NCBI RefSeq assembly: GCF_044987625.1
Contig: NZ_JBJDSB010000001.1
Location: 992,001-1,056,000, forward strand
Length of the DNA: 64,000 nucleotides
Direction of reading: 5' to 3'
From: Desulfobaculum sp044987625
Lineage (GTDB): Bacteria > Desulfobacterota > Desulfovibrionia > Desulfovibrionales > Desulfovibrionaceae
Shown here one piece after another: positions 7,830 to 15,704 of this stretch (its first letter is position 1; every line of letters begins with the position of its first letter). A model generated the notes under the pieces. The model was not told the DNA's origin. It worked only from the letters and a program-made list of their open reading frames with translations, and made no database searches. The position numbers and the translations under genes were made by a program.

Positions 7830-9302
7830 CTAGGCGCGGTAGCCGTGGGCAAAATTTTTGTCGTACAGCTTAGAGACATGGTCCTCGTCATCCTCGCCGG
7901 GCAGGATGAGGAAGACGGTTTGCCGGGTAAAACCATTCTCCCGCGCGGTCACCGCAAGCTCCGAAAGCGTCGTATAGGCGAGTGTCTCCTCGGGCCAGCC
8001 CACTCGGTAGGCCACCACCACCCGGACATCACCCGCCAGCCCTGCGGCTTCCAGCTCGCTCTGAAGGCCCTCCGGATCACCTGCGGACAGATACACGGCC
8101 AGAGACGTGCCATGCTGCGCCAATTCGCGCAGCCGCTCGCCCTCGGGCACGGGCGTACGTCCCTCCATGCGGGTAATAATCAGCGTCTGCATCTTCTCCG
8201 GCACGGTGAAGGACAGCCCTGCCGCGGCGGCGCCAGCAAAGGACGCCGTGACGCCGGGAACGACCTGCCATGTGATGCCGTCGGCGTCCAACAGGCGCGC
8301 CTGCTCGCGCACCGCGCCATACAAGGCCGGATCGCCCGTATGCACGCGCACAACGGACTTGCCCGCCGCCACGGCCTCGCGGATAAGGGCGTGGGTTTCG
8401 TCAAGGTTCATTGGCGCGGAGTCGTACACCTCGGCATCTTCACGCGCTTCGGCAACAATGGCGCGCGGCACAAGGGATCCGGCGTAAATCACCACGTCGG
8501 CCTCGCGCACAAGGCGCTGCCCTTTCACGGTAATAAGCTCCGGGTCACCGGGACCAGCGCCCACAAACCATACGTCCGGTCCGTCCTGAGCGGGCGCTGC
8601 GTCAATACGCTCCGGCGCGGCGGACGCGCCATGGGCGCGCACGGTCTCCACGGTGGCGGTTATGGCGGCAAAAACCTCATCAATGGTCATATGCGAGGTG
8701 TCGATGATAACGGCATCATCCGCTGGGCGCAGGGGCGCTTCGGCGCGGTTTCGGTCCATGTCGTCACGCTCGCGAATCTGTCGGGCCAGCGCGTCCAAGT
8801 CGGCGGGCTTGCCCATCTCCTGCAATTGCTTAAACCGGCGCTCGGCACGCACTTCCGGCGTGGCGTCGAGGAAAATCTTGCACGTGGCATCCGGGAAGAC
8901 CACGGTGCCCATGTCGCGCCCCTCCACCACAAGAGAAGTTGCGCGGCCAAGGCGCTGCTGGGCCACCTTCTGAAAGGCCCGCACCTGCGGCAGCACCGCC
9001 ACGCGCGAAGCCATCATGCCCACCTCTTCCGTCCGGATTTCCTCGCCGATACGGCGGCCATTGACGAACAGCGTCGACGCCTCGCCCTCTCCGGACAACG
9101 TGAACTCCAGCGCGGCAAGGCGCGCGTCCAACTCGTCGGCGGCCAGCGCATCCGCCCCGGAACCAAGCTCCAATGCGGTGGTGCGGAACATGGCGCCCGT
9201 GTCCAGATAGGCCACACCCAAGGCTTGAGCAGTGCGGCGCGCCAGCGTGGTTTTTCCCACGCCGGCAGGTCCGTCAATAGTCACGACTAGCGGCTTAGGC
9301 AT
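7830..9302 (-). CDS. cmk-cbiF: Cytidylate kinase fused to cobalt-precorrin-4 C11-methyltransferase
   Basis: 490 residues with two complete enzymes. Residues 1-225 are a CMP kinase: P-loop GPAGVGKT (11-18), LDTGAMFR, EGRDMGTVVFPDA, and the lid RQIRERDDMDRNR. After a ~15-residue Ala/Pro linker, residues 242-490 are a CbiF/CobM-type SAM-dependent methyltransferase: VGAGPGDPELITVKG, VVIYAGSLVP, HTGDPALYGAVREQ. The first makes CDP from CMP; the second methylates C-11 of (cobalt-)precorrin-4 in cobalamin synthesis. ATG at 9302 overlaps the hisC stop by 8 bases, so translation is coupled. The fusion of a nucleotide kinase with a corrin enzyme is unusual. Confidence 0.93.
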   Translation of the reverse strand: MPKPLVVTIDGPAGVGKTTLARRTAQALGVAYLDTGAMFRTTALELGSGADALAADELDARLAALEFTLSGEGEASTLFVNGRRIGEEIRTEEVGMMASRVAVLPQVRAFQKVAQQRLGRATSLVVEGRDMGTVVFPDATCKIFLDATPEVRAERRFKQLQEMGKPADLDALARQIRERDDMDRNRAEAPLRPADDAVIIDTSHMTIDEVFAAITATVETVRAHGASAAPERIDAAPAQDGPDVWFVGAGPGDPELITVKGQRLVREADVVIYAGSLVPRAIVAEAREDAEVYDSAPMNLDETHALIREAVAAGKSVVRVHTGDPALYGAVREQARLLDADGITWQVVPGVTASFAGAAAAGLSFTVPEKMQTLIITRMEGRTPVPEGERLRELAQHGTSLAVYLSAGDPEGLQSELEAAGLAGDVRVVVAYRVGWPEETLAYTTLSELAVTARENGFTRQTVFLILPGEDDEDHVSKLYDKNFAHGYRA

Positions 9303-10413
9303 CGGCCAGAATCTCCTTGGCGGTGGCGATGAATTCACGGTTTTCCTCCGCGCTGCCGATGCTGATGCGCACCGAGCGCGGCATATTGTAGCTGCCCATA
9401 GGACGGATAATAATACCGCGCTGGAGCAAACGCTCCACAAATTCGCCCGCATCCAGCGGCGCGGCAGCTGGCATCTCCGTCAGCAGAAAGTTGGCCTGCG
9501 AGGGATGCACCGTAAAGCCCATCTCCGTCAACTCCGCGCGCAGATACTGCCGTCCTTCACTCACAGCGCGGCGGGTGGCGCGGACAAAATCCGCATCCTC
9601 AAGGGCGGCAAGCCCAGCCACCTCCGCAAGAATATTCACGGAAAACGGCGGCTTCACCCGCGCGCAATAACTGGCAAGCCACGCGGGCATAACGCCATAC
9701 CCAAGGCGCAGACCCGCCAGCCCGTAGAGCTTGGAAAAGGTCCGTAGAATCGCCACATTAGGGAATGCGTCCAAACAGCCCATCAAGGAATGTGCGGACG
9801 GGTCCTCGACGAAGTCCATATACGCCTCGTCCACAACCAGCAGACACTGCGGCGGCAAACGCCGCGCAAGGGCCTTCAGGTCCTCCACATCCGGGGTGTA
9901 GCCCGAGGGATTGTCCGGCGTGGTCACAAAGCACAGGGCCGTATTCTCATCCGCAAGGGCAACCAGCGCGTCCCACGGAAAGCTGAAGTCCGGATTCAAC
10001 GACGTCTGGCGGAATTCCACCCCGCACAGGCGCGCCTGAAGGCCGTACATGGAGAAGCACGGCGAAAAGGCAATGATATTGTCGCGTCCGGGGCGCGCCT
10101 TCACCCGCACCAGCAGGTCAATGATTTCATCGGAACCGTTGCCCGCCACCACACACTCCTGCGGCACGCCCAGATGCTCCGCCAACGCGCGGCACAGGCG
10201 CGGCGTCCCGGCCTGCGCATACCGGAAAGCCAGCGCGGCATGCTCCGTCAGCGCCTTGTGCACCACAGGGGAGGTGCCGAGGGGGTTTTCGTTGCTGGCC
10301 ATCTTGACCACGCGGCCAAGGCCGTAACGCTCCTGAATCTCTTCTATAGCCAGTCCGGGGCTGTAGGGTTTGAACTCCGGCACCTGCGGCTGAACGGTCT
10401 TCTGCAAATCCAT
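9295..10413 (-). CDS. hisC: Histidinol-phosphate aminotransferase
   Basis: 372-residue PLP enzyme that makes histidinol phosphate from imidazole-acetol phosphate and glutamate. ASNENPLG near the N-terminus, VVDEAYMDF for the aspartate that contacts PLP, and ILRTFSKLYGLAGLRLGYG with the PLP lysine are all present. ATG at 10413 has a TGAGGC site and matches the family start; the frame runs on upstream without support. It is the first gene of a pair with cmk-cbiF. Confidence 0.95.
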   Translation of the reverse strand: MDLQKTVQPQVPEFKPYSPGLAIEEIQERYGLGRVVKMASNENPLGTSPVVHKALTEHAALAFRYAQAGTPRLCRALAEHLGVPQECVVAGNGSDEIIDLLVRVKARPGRDNIIAFSPCFSMYGLQARLCGVEFRQTSLNPDFSFPWDALVALADENTALCFVTTPDNPSGYTPDVEDLKALARRLPPQCLLVVDEAYMDFVEDPSAHSLMGCLDAFPNVAILRTFSKLYGLAGLRLGYGVMPAWLASYCARVKPPFSVNILAEVAGLAALEDADFVRATRRAVSEGRQYLRAELTEMGFTVHPSQANFLLTEMPAAAPLDAGEFVERLLQRGIIIRPMGSYNMPRSVRISIGSAEENREFIATAKEILADA

Positions 10414-10530
10414 GACGAATGCCTCACGGGTGTGAGCGCGCGGCGCAGGACGCGGCGCACGCATAAGGGTGAACGGTTTCCTTTTGACTATGCGGGGCAG
10501 ATGAGAATGGAAAGCGGCAGGAAAGTCAAT

Positions 10531-10562
10531 GGTGCGGGGCGCTCGCAGCGCGCCCCGCACCA
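10531..10562 (-). terminator. Strong hairpin between usp and hisC
   Basis: GGTGCGGGGCGC pairs with GCGCCCCGCACC over 12 bases around an 8-base loop, directly after the first usp stop. The following bases have no clean T run, so it may be a weak terminator or an mRNA 3'-end stabiliser. Confidence 0.5.
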
Positions 10563-10570
10563 CGGGGAAT

Positions 10571-11014
10571 CTAGGCTTCAGGACGCACGGTGAGCACCGG
10601 CCTTGTGGCCGACTTCACCACCTTTTCGGCCACGGAACCAAACAGAAGCCTGTCCAGTCCCTTCCGGCCATGGGTGCCGATGACGATAAGGTCGCAGTCC
10701 TCCGCATCCGACATGGCAAGGATTTCGTCCGCCGGATAGCCGCTGACGACCTTCGGCGTGACCTTAAGCCCGGCAAAGTGCTTTTCCACAAAGTCGTCCA
10801 TGCTCTTCTCCGCGCCGGAGATAATGTCGCCCACCACGGCGTTGAGCTTGCTGGCGGGCACATCAAACCCGGCGTAGTGCTCCAGCGTTGGCGCGGCGTA
10901 AAACACCACCACCTCGGCGGACATGCACAGCGCCAGCATGCGGGTATACTCCGCCACCTTGGCGCTGTGTCCGGAAAAATCAATGGCACAGAAAATCTTC
11001 TGAATGTCCTTCAT
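10571..11014 (-). CDS. Universal stress protein (UspA family), copy 1
   Basis: 147-residue single Usp domain. It opens with KIFCAIDFSGHSAKVAEY and has the nucleotide-binding signature VIGTHGRKGLDRLLFGSVAEKVVKSA, close to the G-x2-G-x9-G-S/T motif of ATP-binding Usp proteins. It is the last of three consecutive related genes. It shares more sequence with copy 3 than with copy 2, consistent with local duplication. Cytosolic; role probably in stress or energy-state response. Confidence 0.93.
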   Translation of the reverse strand: MKDIQKIFCAIDFSGHSAKVAEYTRMLALCMSAEVVVFYAAPTLEHYAGFDVPASKLNAVVGDIISGAEKSMDDFVEKHFAGLKVTPKVVSGYPADEILAMSDAEDCDLIVIGTHGRKGLDRLLFGSVAEKVVKSATRPVLTVRPEA

Positions 11015-11027
11015 ACCGCTCTTCCTC

Positions 11028-11492
11028 CTATTCCTCGTCGTCCTCCCTCATTGCCCGAGGACGGACGGTGAGCACCGGACAGGGCGCGGCCAGCAGCACC
11101 TTTTCGGCCACAGAGCCAAAGATGACGCGGTCCAACCCCTCCCGGCCATGGGTTCCCATCACGATGACATCTGCGTGCATCCGACGGGCCTCGCCGACTA
11201 TCTCCTGCGCGGGGTACCCGGTCGCCACGCGTGCCGTCACGTTTTTGCCGGGAAACTGCTCCGCCACAAAGGCCTTCATCTTGTCGTGCGCGCCCTGCAT
11301 AATGCCGCCCACAAGGTCCTCAATTCGCGTCAGCGGCACATCAAAGCTCAAATACTGGTCAAAGGACGGCGCGGCGTAAAAAACCGTCACCTCGGCGTCA
11401 CTGCATGCCGCAAGGGCAGCAGCATATTCCGCCACATATCCACTGTACTCCGAAAAATCCACCGCACACAAGATTCGTTTCATCTGCGCCAT
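11028..11492 (-). CDS. Universal stress protein (UspA family), copy 2
   Basis: 154 residues, one Usp domain with VMGTHGREGLDRVIFGSVAEKVL as the ATP-binding signature and an acidic tail (MREDDEE) that its neighbours lack. ATG at 11492 is chosen for the GGAGGAGA site 9 bases upstream, which follows straight after the terminator hairpin of copy 3. Thirteen bases separate its stop from the start of copy 1, so these two are likely co-transcribed. Confidence 0.92.
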   Translation of the reverse strand: MAQMKRILCAVDFSEYSGYVAEYAAALAACSDAEVTVFYAAPSFDQYLSFDVPLTRIEDLVGGIMQGAHDKMKAFVAEQFPGKNVTARVATGYPAQEIVGEARRMHADVIVMGTHGREGLDRVIFGSVAEKVLLAAPCPVLTVRPRAMREDDEE

Positions 11493-11510
11493 TGGCCTTC
11501 TCCTCCATGA

Positions 11511-11546
11511 AAAAAGGGCCGGGGTCCTCATGGAACCACGGCCCTT
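11511..11546 (-). terminator. Intrinsic terminator between usp copies 3 and 2
   Basis: On the minus strand AAGGGCCG-TGGTTCC pairs with GGACCCC-GGCCCTT around a 4-base loop and is followed by six T. The T run ends only a few bases before the ribosome site of copy 2, so partial read-through or a separate promoter must supply copy 2. Confidence 0.8.
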
Positions 11547-11576
11547 GGTGTGTGTTTTGGCAACGCTCCCCAGCCG

Positions 11577-12020
11577 TTAGGCTTCCGGGCGAATAGTCAG
11601 GACGGGGCATGCGGCACTCTTGACCACCTTTTCCGCCACGGAACCAAAGAGGATACGGTCTATCCCCTTGCGCCCGTGGGTGCCGATGACAATCATGTCC
11701 ACGCCTTCGGTCTGGGCCGCCTCCAGAATTTCTTCCGCAGCATACCCGGTTCCCACGCGCCCTGTCACGGGAACGTCGGTAAAATTCTTTTCAATGAATT
11801 CATTCATGGTGGATTCCGCCCCGCTGACAATTTCGCCGACAAAGGTCTCGATGCTTGAGGGCGGAACATGGAAACCGACGTACTGATTGAGCGACGGCGC
11901 AACATACAGCACAACAACCTCTGCACTCATGCACTTGGCGAGGGCCTGGGCATATTCGGCAACGCTGGGGCTGTAGTCAGAAAAGTCGACGGCGCATAGA
12001 ATCTTGTTCACTTGTACCAT
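11577..12020 (-). CDS. Universal stress protein (UspA family), copy 3
   Basis: 147 residues, opening with NKILCAVDFSDYSPSVAEYAQ and ending in the signature VIGTHGRKGIDRILFGSVAEKVVKSA. ATG at 12020 has a GGAGGCAAG ribosome site. It is the promoter-proximal member of the three-gene cluster and has its own terminator downstream. Confidence 0.93.
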   Translation of the reverse strand: MVQVNKILCAVDFSDYSPSVAEYAQALAKCMSAEVVVLYVAPSLNQYVGFHVPPSSIETFVGEIVSGAESTMNEFIEKNFTDVPVTGRVGTGYAAEEILEAAQTEGVDMIVIGTHGRKGIDRILFGSVAEKVVKSAACPVLTIRPEA

Positions 12021-12315
12021 GGAACTTGCCTCCGGTTGGTGCTTGCAGCACTGGCATACGGCCAATGCATGCGTCCAGTATCAAGGAAAAGAGCGTTCCG
12101 GACCTTCCGGGAGTCATACACCTCATCCCTACCCATACTTTCCCCGGTTCGACAAGGGCTTTTTTCTTCCGTAAACTTGACGGGCATGCATGAAGGCATG
12201 CACAACTCCCTGCACGGCGCAGGAGCGCAACGCACCACCCACCGCTGGGGAATTTTTTGCCGCCGCGCGGCATGCGGAGCATCAAGCATTACGGAAAGTT
12301 GGCTTCCTACCGGCA

Positions 12316-12333
12316 TTGGCAAGCTATTTGCTT
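12316..12333 (+). promoter_or_regulatory. Sigma54 (-24/-12) promoter
   Basis: TTGGCAAGCTATTTGCTT has GG (12318-12319) and GC (12330-12331) exactly ten bases apart with good flanks. It ends 37 bases before the ATG at 12370. The remaining 12021-12315 holds no recognisable gene. Confidence 0.65.
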
Positions 12334-12369
12334 ATACCGAGGGAAACACCATACGGATAGGAGTGTGTC

Positions 12370-12861
12370 ATGAAAATCCATCCTGATCAGATTAAAGCCC
12401 TCGAACAGGAGCAAGCAAAACACGGCCGCGTTCAGAAGACGAACGGGGACGAGTTTGGCAAGCTTCTCGCCGAGACGATCGGGAAGAGCGAGGAGGCGTC
12501 CAAGACGCAGGGGACGGCCCCCACGCCTCCCATGACCGGGCTGTTGCCCGGCCAAATCCTCACGGCTCAGGGCACAGACCAGTCCGGTGAACCCTCGCAG
12601 ACGGGACAGCACGTCATGGACACGCTGGAAAACCTCTTGAATGGATGGGAAAATTATGCCGCGAAGCTCGGCTCGCCTGAAGCGACTCTGCGTCAGGCTG
12701 ATGGCGAACTGACCTCCATTGAAAACGGCATTGCCGACATCCGCGAGAAATGGCCAAACCTCGCCAATGACAACCCGCAAGCGGGAGCCATTGTCGACGA
12801 GGTGGAAGTCCTCGCCGTGACCGAGCGCATCAAGCTCAACCGCGGCGACTACATGGCCTAG
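12370..12861 (+). CDS. Hypothetical protein under a sigma54 promoter
   Basis: 163-residue soluble protein that I do not recognise. It is hydrophilic, with a Gln/Lys/Glu-rich N-terminus, a Pro/Thr-rich middle containing GLLPGQILTAQG, and a helical C-terminal half. There is no signal peptide or TM segment. AGGAG 8 bases before ATG supports the start. The sigma54 promoter suggests expression with flagellar, nitrogen or stress regulons, as is common for sigma54 in this group, but nothing in the protein decides between them. Confidence 0.8.
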   Translation: MKIHPDQIKALEQEQAKHGRVQKTNGDEFGKLLAETIGKSEEASKTQGTAPTPPMTGLLPGQILTAQGTDQSGEPSQTGQHVMDTLENLLNGWENYAAKLGSPEATLRQADGELTSIENGIADIREKWPNLANDNPQAGAIVDEVEVLAVTERIKLNRGDYMA

Positions 12862-12930
12862 CGGCTGCCCCGCGCGGCGGGCCAAAGGACTGGCCTTCCG
12901 CCGCACCACAGTCTTCCCGAAGCCTTGGGG

Positions 12931-13497
12931 CTACACGGATGTGGCCCCATATTCGGATACCACCCCATACTGCGCACCCTGCGGCGTCAATGTACTGCGC
13001 CACAGGGTGAACCGGTCCACCGGCACAGACGCCCACTCCCGATCGCTTAACGCATCAATCAGCGCTGCCCACCTGTCGCCGCGCGCCTCGCGCACGCGGC
13101 AGACGGTGAGGTGCGGCGAAAAGGGCCGCCCCTCTTCGGCAAACCCAAGGGGCAAAAGCGCCCTGTTCACGGCGTCTGCAAGGCGGACAAGCTCCTGCCT
13201 GCCCTCCTCCACGCCAATCCACACCACACGCGGCTTTCCACGCCTCGGAAACATTCCGCCGCCACCGGCCCGCAGGGAAAACGGCGCAAACGCCACCCCG
13301 CCAAGGGCCACCTTGACCTCGTCCAGCTTCTGCGGCGACAGCTCGCCAAGAAACCGGAGCGTCACGTGCCAATTTCCGGGCCGCGTCCACGTGGTGCGCG
13401 AGGCAAGGCGGCTGCGCCACGCCCCAAGCTCGCCAATCGCCGCCTGATACTCCTGCGGCAGCGGCACGCCCACAAACGCGCGGATGCCGTCATGCAT
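12931..13497 (-). CDS. thpR: RNA 2',3'-cyclic phosphodiesterase (2'-5' RNA ligase family)
   Basis: 188-residue 2H-phosphoesterase with two HxT/S motifs, HVTLRFLGEL (about 44-53) and SPHLTVCRV (about 128-136), that form the symmetric active site. The family opens RNA 2',3'-cyclic phosphates. ATG at 13497 follows GGGAGG at short spacing; a GTG four codons upstream is less likely. It lies 18 bases downstream of pncC and is probably co-transcribed with it. Confidence 0.92.
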   Translation of the reverse strand: MHDGIRAFVGVPLPQEYQAAIGELGAWRSRLASRTTWTRPGNWHVTLRFLGELSPQKLDEVKVALGGVAFAPFSLRAGGGGMFPRRGKPRVVWIGVEEGRQELVRLADAVNRALLPLGFAEEGRPFSPHLTVCRVREARGDRWAALIDALSDREWASVPVDRFTLWRSTLTPQGAQYGVVSEYGATSV

Positions 13498-13515
13498 AGA
13501 GCCTCCCACGGCAGG

Positions 13516-14004
13516 CTAATCCACCCGCTGGAGCAGGCCTTCAATGGCGGCCAACGCGGTCTGCGCCTTAACGGCGTCGCGGTCGCCCGCAAAATGGAAC
13601 ACCTGCGAGGACACCGCGCCGCCCACACTCCAGCCAATCCACACCGTGCCAACAGGCTTGTCCGGCGTGCCGCCGTCCGGGCCGGCAATGCCGGAAACCG
13701 CCACAGCACACTGCGTCCCCACGGCGCGGCACGCGCCCGGAGCCATGGCTTCTACAGTTTCGCGGCTCACCGCGCCATGCGCCGCCAGCACACTGCCGCC
13801 AACGCCAAGCAGCGCCGTCTTTACATCATTAGCATAGGCCACCACCGCGCCGCGGAACCAGCGCGAACTGCCCGGCACGTTCGTCAAAGTATTGGCAATC
13901 AGGCCGCCGGTACACGATTCCGCTGTTGCCACGGACCATTCCCGCCGGACCAGTGCCTCGCCAAGTTCATAGGCCACGCGTTCTGCCTGTCGTTGTTTCT
14001 CCAC
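13516..14004 (-). CDS. pncC: CinA C-terminal-domain protein, nicotinamide-nucleotide amidohydrolase
   Basis: 162-residue stand-alone CinA C-terminal domain that deamidates NMN to nicotinate mononucleotide in pyridine nucleotide recycling. It carries VATAESCTGGLIANTLTNVPGSS, GAVVAYAN, and VSGIAGPDGGTPDKPVGTVWIG, all signature segments. The start codon is GTG at 14004 with GGAGG 7 bases upstream. Confidence 0.93.
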   Translation of the reverse strand: MEKQRQAERVAYELGEALVRREWSVATAESCTGGLIANTLTNVPGSSRWFRGAVVAYANDVKTALLGVGGSVLAAHGAVSRETVEAMAPGACRAVGTQCAVAVSGIAGPDGGTPDKPVGTVWIGWSVGGAVSSQVFHFAGDRDAVKAQTALAAIEGLLQRVD

Positions 14005-14146
14005 GCTTCAGCCTCCGTAAGGTTTGCCCTGTGGATAGCAGGCCCACGTTTGCCATACAACCCCGCTTGCGGTACACCGCCGGAATCCGGTGACGCGCCG
14101 CGTCCGCTTCCGGACCAAACACCACGCGCCGCCACGGAGCATACCA

Positions 14147-14983
14147 ATGACCACCACAGCACAGCACAGCAAAATTCAGGACGTTCTTACCCGTCTTGTG
14201 GACACCCAGCCGCAGGTTCTCCTTCTTGAGGGAGGAACCGTGGATGAACGTATGGATATGGCCATGCACTGGGCGCGCCTCAACAACTGCGCTACGCGCA
14301 CGGCCTGTGGTCACTGCCCCGCCTGCGTTCAGATTGAGCAGGGCGTGCATGTGGATATCAAGCTCCTTGACGGCCGCGAAGGCAAAATCAAAATCGACGA
14401 CGTGCGCGAGCTGAAGCCCCTCTTCGGTCAGCCCCCGCGCGGCGACGGCAAGCGTGTGGTCATTCTTGCCGAAGCGCAGGAGCTTATCGTGGCGGCGGCC
14501 AACGCCCTGCTCAAGTCCCTTGAGGAGCCGTGTCCGGGCACGCTGTTCGTCCTGCTGGCCCCGCAGCGCGAACGCCTGCTGCCGACGCTGGTTTCGCGCA
14601 GTTGGGTGCTGACCCTGCCGTGGCCCCACGGCGGCGGCCTTGACGGCGAAGCCGCAGACTGGCTGCGCGCCCTTGGGCAATTCGCCCAAAGCGGCACGGG
14701 CTGGTTTGCCAAAACCGGCGCCAAGGGCGCCGTCACGCGCGACATTGCCCTCAAGGTTGTTTTGGCCTGCCGCAAGGACCTCACCGCCATTTTGGCCGGA
14801 CGCTCGCCCTCCCCCATGGGCGCGCAGCTTGCCGCGCGCCTTGACCTTGGCCGCCTGAAAAAATTCGACCTTACCCTTGCCCATGCGGAGGACGCACTCA
14901 GCCTGCCAACGGCTGTCAACCCCGCCATGGTCCTGGATTGGCTCGCAACGCGGACGTACCGCCTGCTCCGAGAACGCCCGTAA
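14147..14983 (+). CDS. holB: DNA polymerase III delta' subunit-like clamp-loader protein
   Basis: 278-residue AAA+ clamp-loader subunit. A zinc-binding cluster CATRTACGHCPAC lies in the N-terminal domain, and the Walker A position (LLLEGGTVDERMDMA) has lost the GKT sequence, as is usual for non-hydrolysing delta' subunits. KRVVILAEAQELIVAAANALLKSLEEP and the SRS sequence (sensor/arginine-finger region) are present. ATG at 14147 is preceded by GGAG and fits the family start. Divergent from pncC. Confidence 0.88.
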   Translation: MTTTAQHSKIQDVLTRLVDTQPQVLLLEGGTVDERMDMAMHWARLNNCATRTACGHCPACVQIEQGVHVDIKLLDGREGKIKIDDVRELKPLFGQPPRGDGKRVVILAEAQELIVAAANALLKSLEEPCPGTLFVLLAPQRERLLPTLVSRSWVLTLPWPHGGGLDGEAADWLRALGQFAQSGTGWFAKTGAKGAVTRDIALKVVLACRKDLTAILAGRSPSPMGAQLAARLDLGRLKKFDLTLAHAEDALSLPTAVNPAMVLDWLATRTYRLLRERP

Positions 14984-15153
14984 CACGGCCCAGCCCCACA
15001 CCCTCCATCTACCGCAGCCGCGCAAAATGTCGCCGTGCGGACAGAATCAACGCTGATACATCACGTAGGTTTGCGTGATTCGCCCCTTGTGGTATAGTTT
15101 TGCAGAAACCTCGCAATTCATCACGCACTAGCGGCGATTCACGTCCATCCTGC

Positions 15154-15182
15154 TTGACACCTGACGGCGGGTGCAATAGTGA
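15154..15182 (+). promoter_or_regulatory. Probable sigma70 promoter of cytochrome c3
   Basis: TTGACA, 17-base spacer, TAGTGA; transcription would start about 40 bases before the cytochrome ATG. The -35 is perfect and the -10 is weak. Confidence 0.5.
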
Positions 15183-15229
15183 GAACGATGTGAATACTTT
15201 ATCATTACCTATGAGGAGGTAAACGCGAG

Positions 15230-15628
15230 ATGAAGAAGATCCTTTTCTTGGGCGTTGTATGCTTCGCCATTGCGAGTTTCTGCGCTCTGCCCGTGCTGAA
15301 CGCAGCCGACGCGCCCGCCGACGGCCTGAAGATGGAGGCTACCAAAAAGCCTGTCACCTTCAATCACTCCACTCACGGTGACTACGAGTGCAAAGACTGT
15401 CACCACCAGTGGGATGGCTCTTCCGCCATCAAAAAGTGCTCCGATGCCGGTTGCCACGACAACTTCGACCGCAAGGCCAAGGGTCCCGACTCTTACTACC
15501 AGGCCATGCACAACCGCCGCGTGAAGGACGTTCAGTCCTGCATTAGCTGCCACGGCGACGTCGCCGGCAAGGACAGAGAGATGAAGCGGGAACTCACTGG
15601 CTGCAGAAAGTCTGCCTGCCATCCCTAA
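15230..15628 (+). CDS. Periplasmic tetraheme cytochrome c3 (type I)
   Basis: 132-residue precursor with a Sec signal peptide (residues 1-25, cleavage likely after LNA). The mature ~107 residues hold four c-heme sites in the diagnostic order CKDCH, CSDAGCH, CISCH, CRKSACH (CX2CH, CX4CH, CX2CH, CX4CH) plus paired histidines for the sixth ligands. It shuttles electrons between periplasmic hydrogenases/formate dehydrogenases and membrane complexes in sulfate reducers. A strong AGGAGGT site precedes the ATG. Own promoter and terminator suggest a monocistronic, highly expressed gene. Confidence 0.97.
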   Translation: MKKILFLGVVCFAIASFCALPVLNAADAPADGLKMEATKKPVTFNHSTHGDYECKDCHHQWDGSSAIKKCSDAGCHDNFDRKAKGPDSYYQAMHNRRVKDVQSCISCHGDVAGKDREMKRELTGCRKSACHP

Positions 15629-15644
15629 ATCATGATGCTGTCTT

Positions 15645-15667
15645 GGGGGCCGCACAGCGGCCCCCTT
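15645..15667 (+). terminator. Terminator of cytochrome c3
   Basis: GGGGGCCGC pairs with GCGGCCCCC around ACA; the T run after it is short, so some read-through into the downstream acidic-protein gene is possible. Confidence 0.65.
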
Positions 15668-15704
15668 CTACGTAAGACCCCACGGACAACCCAGAGGTAA
15701 CGCC

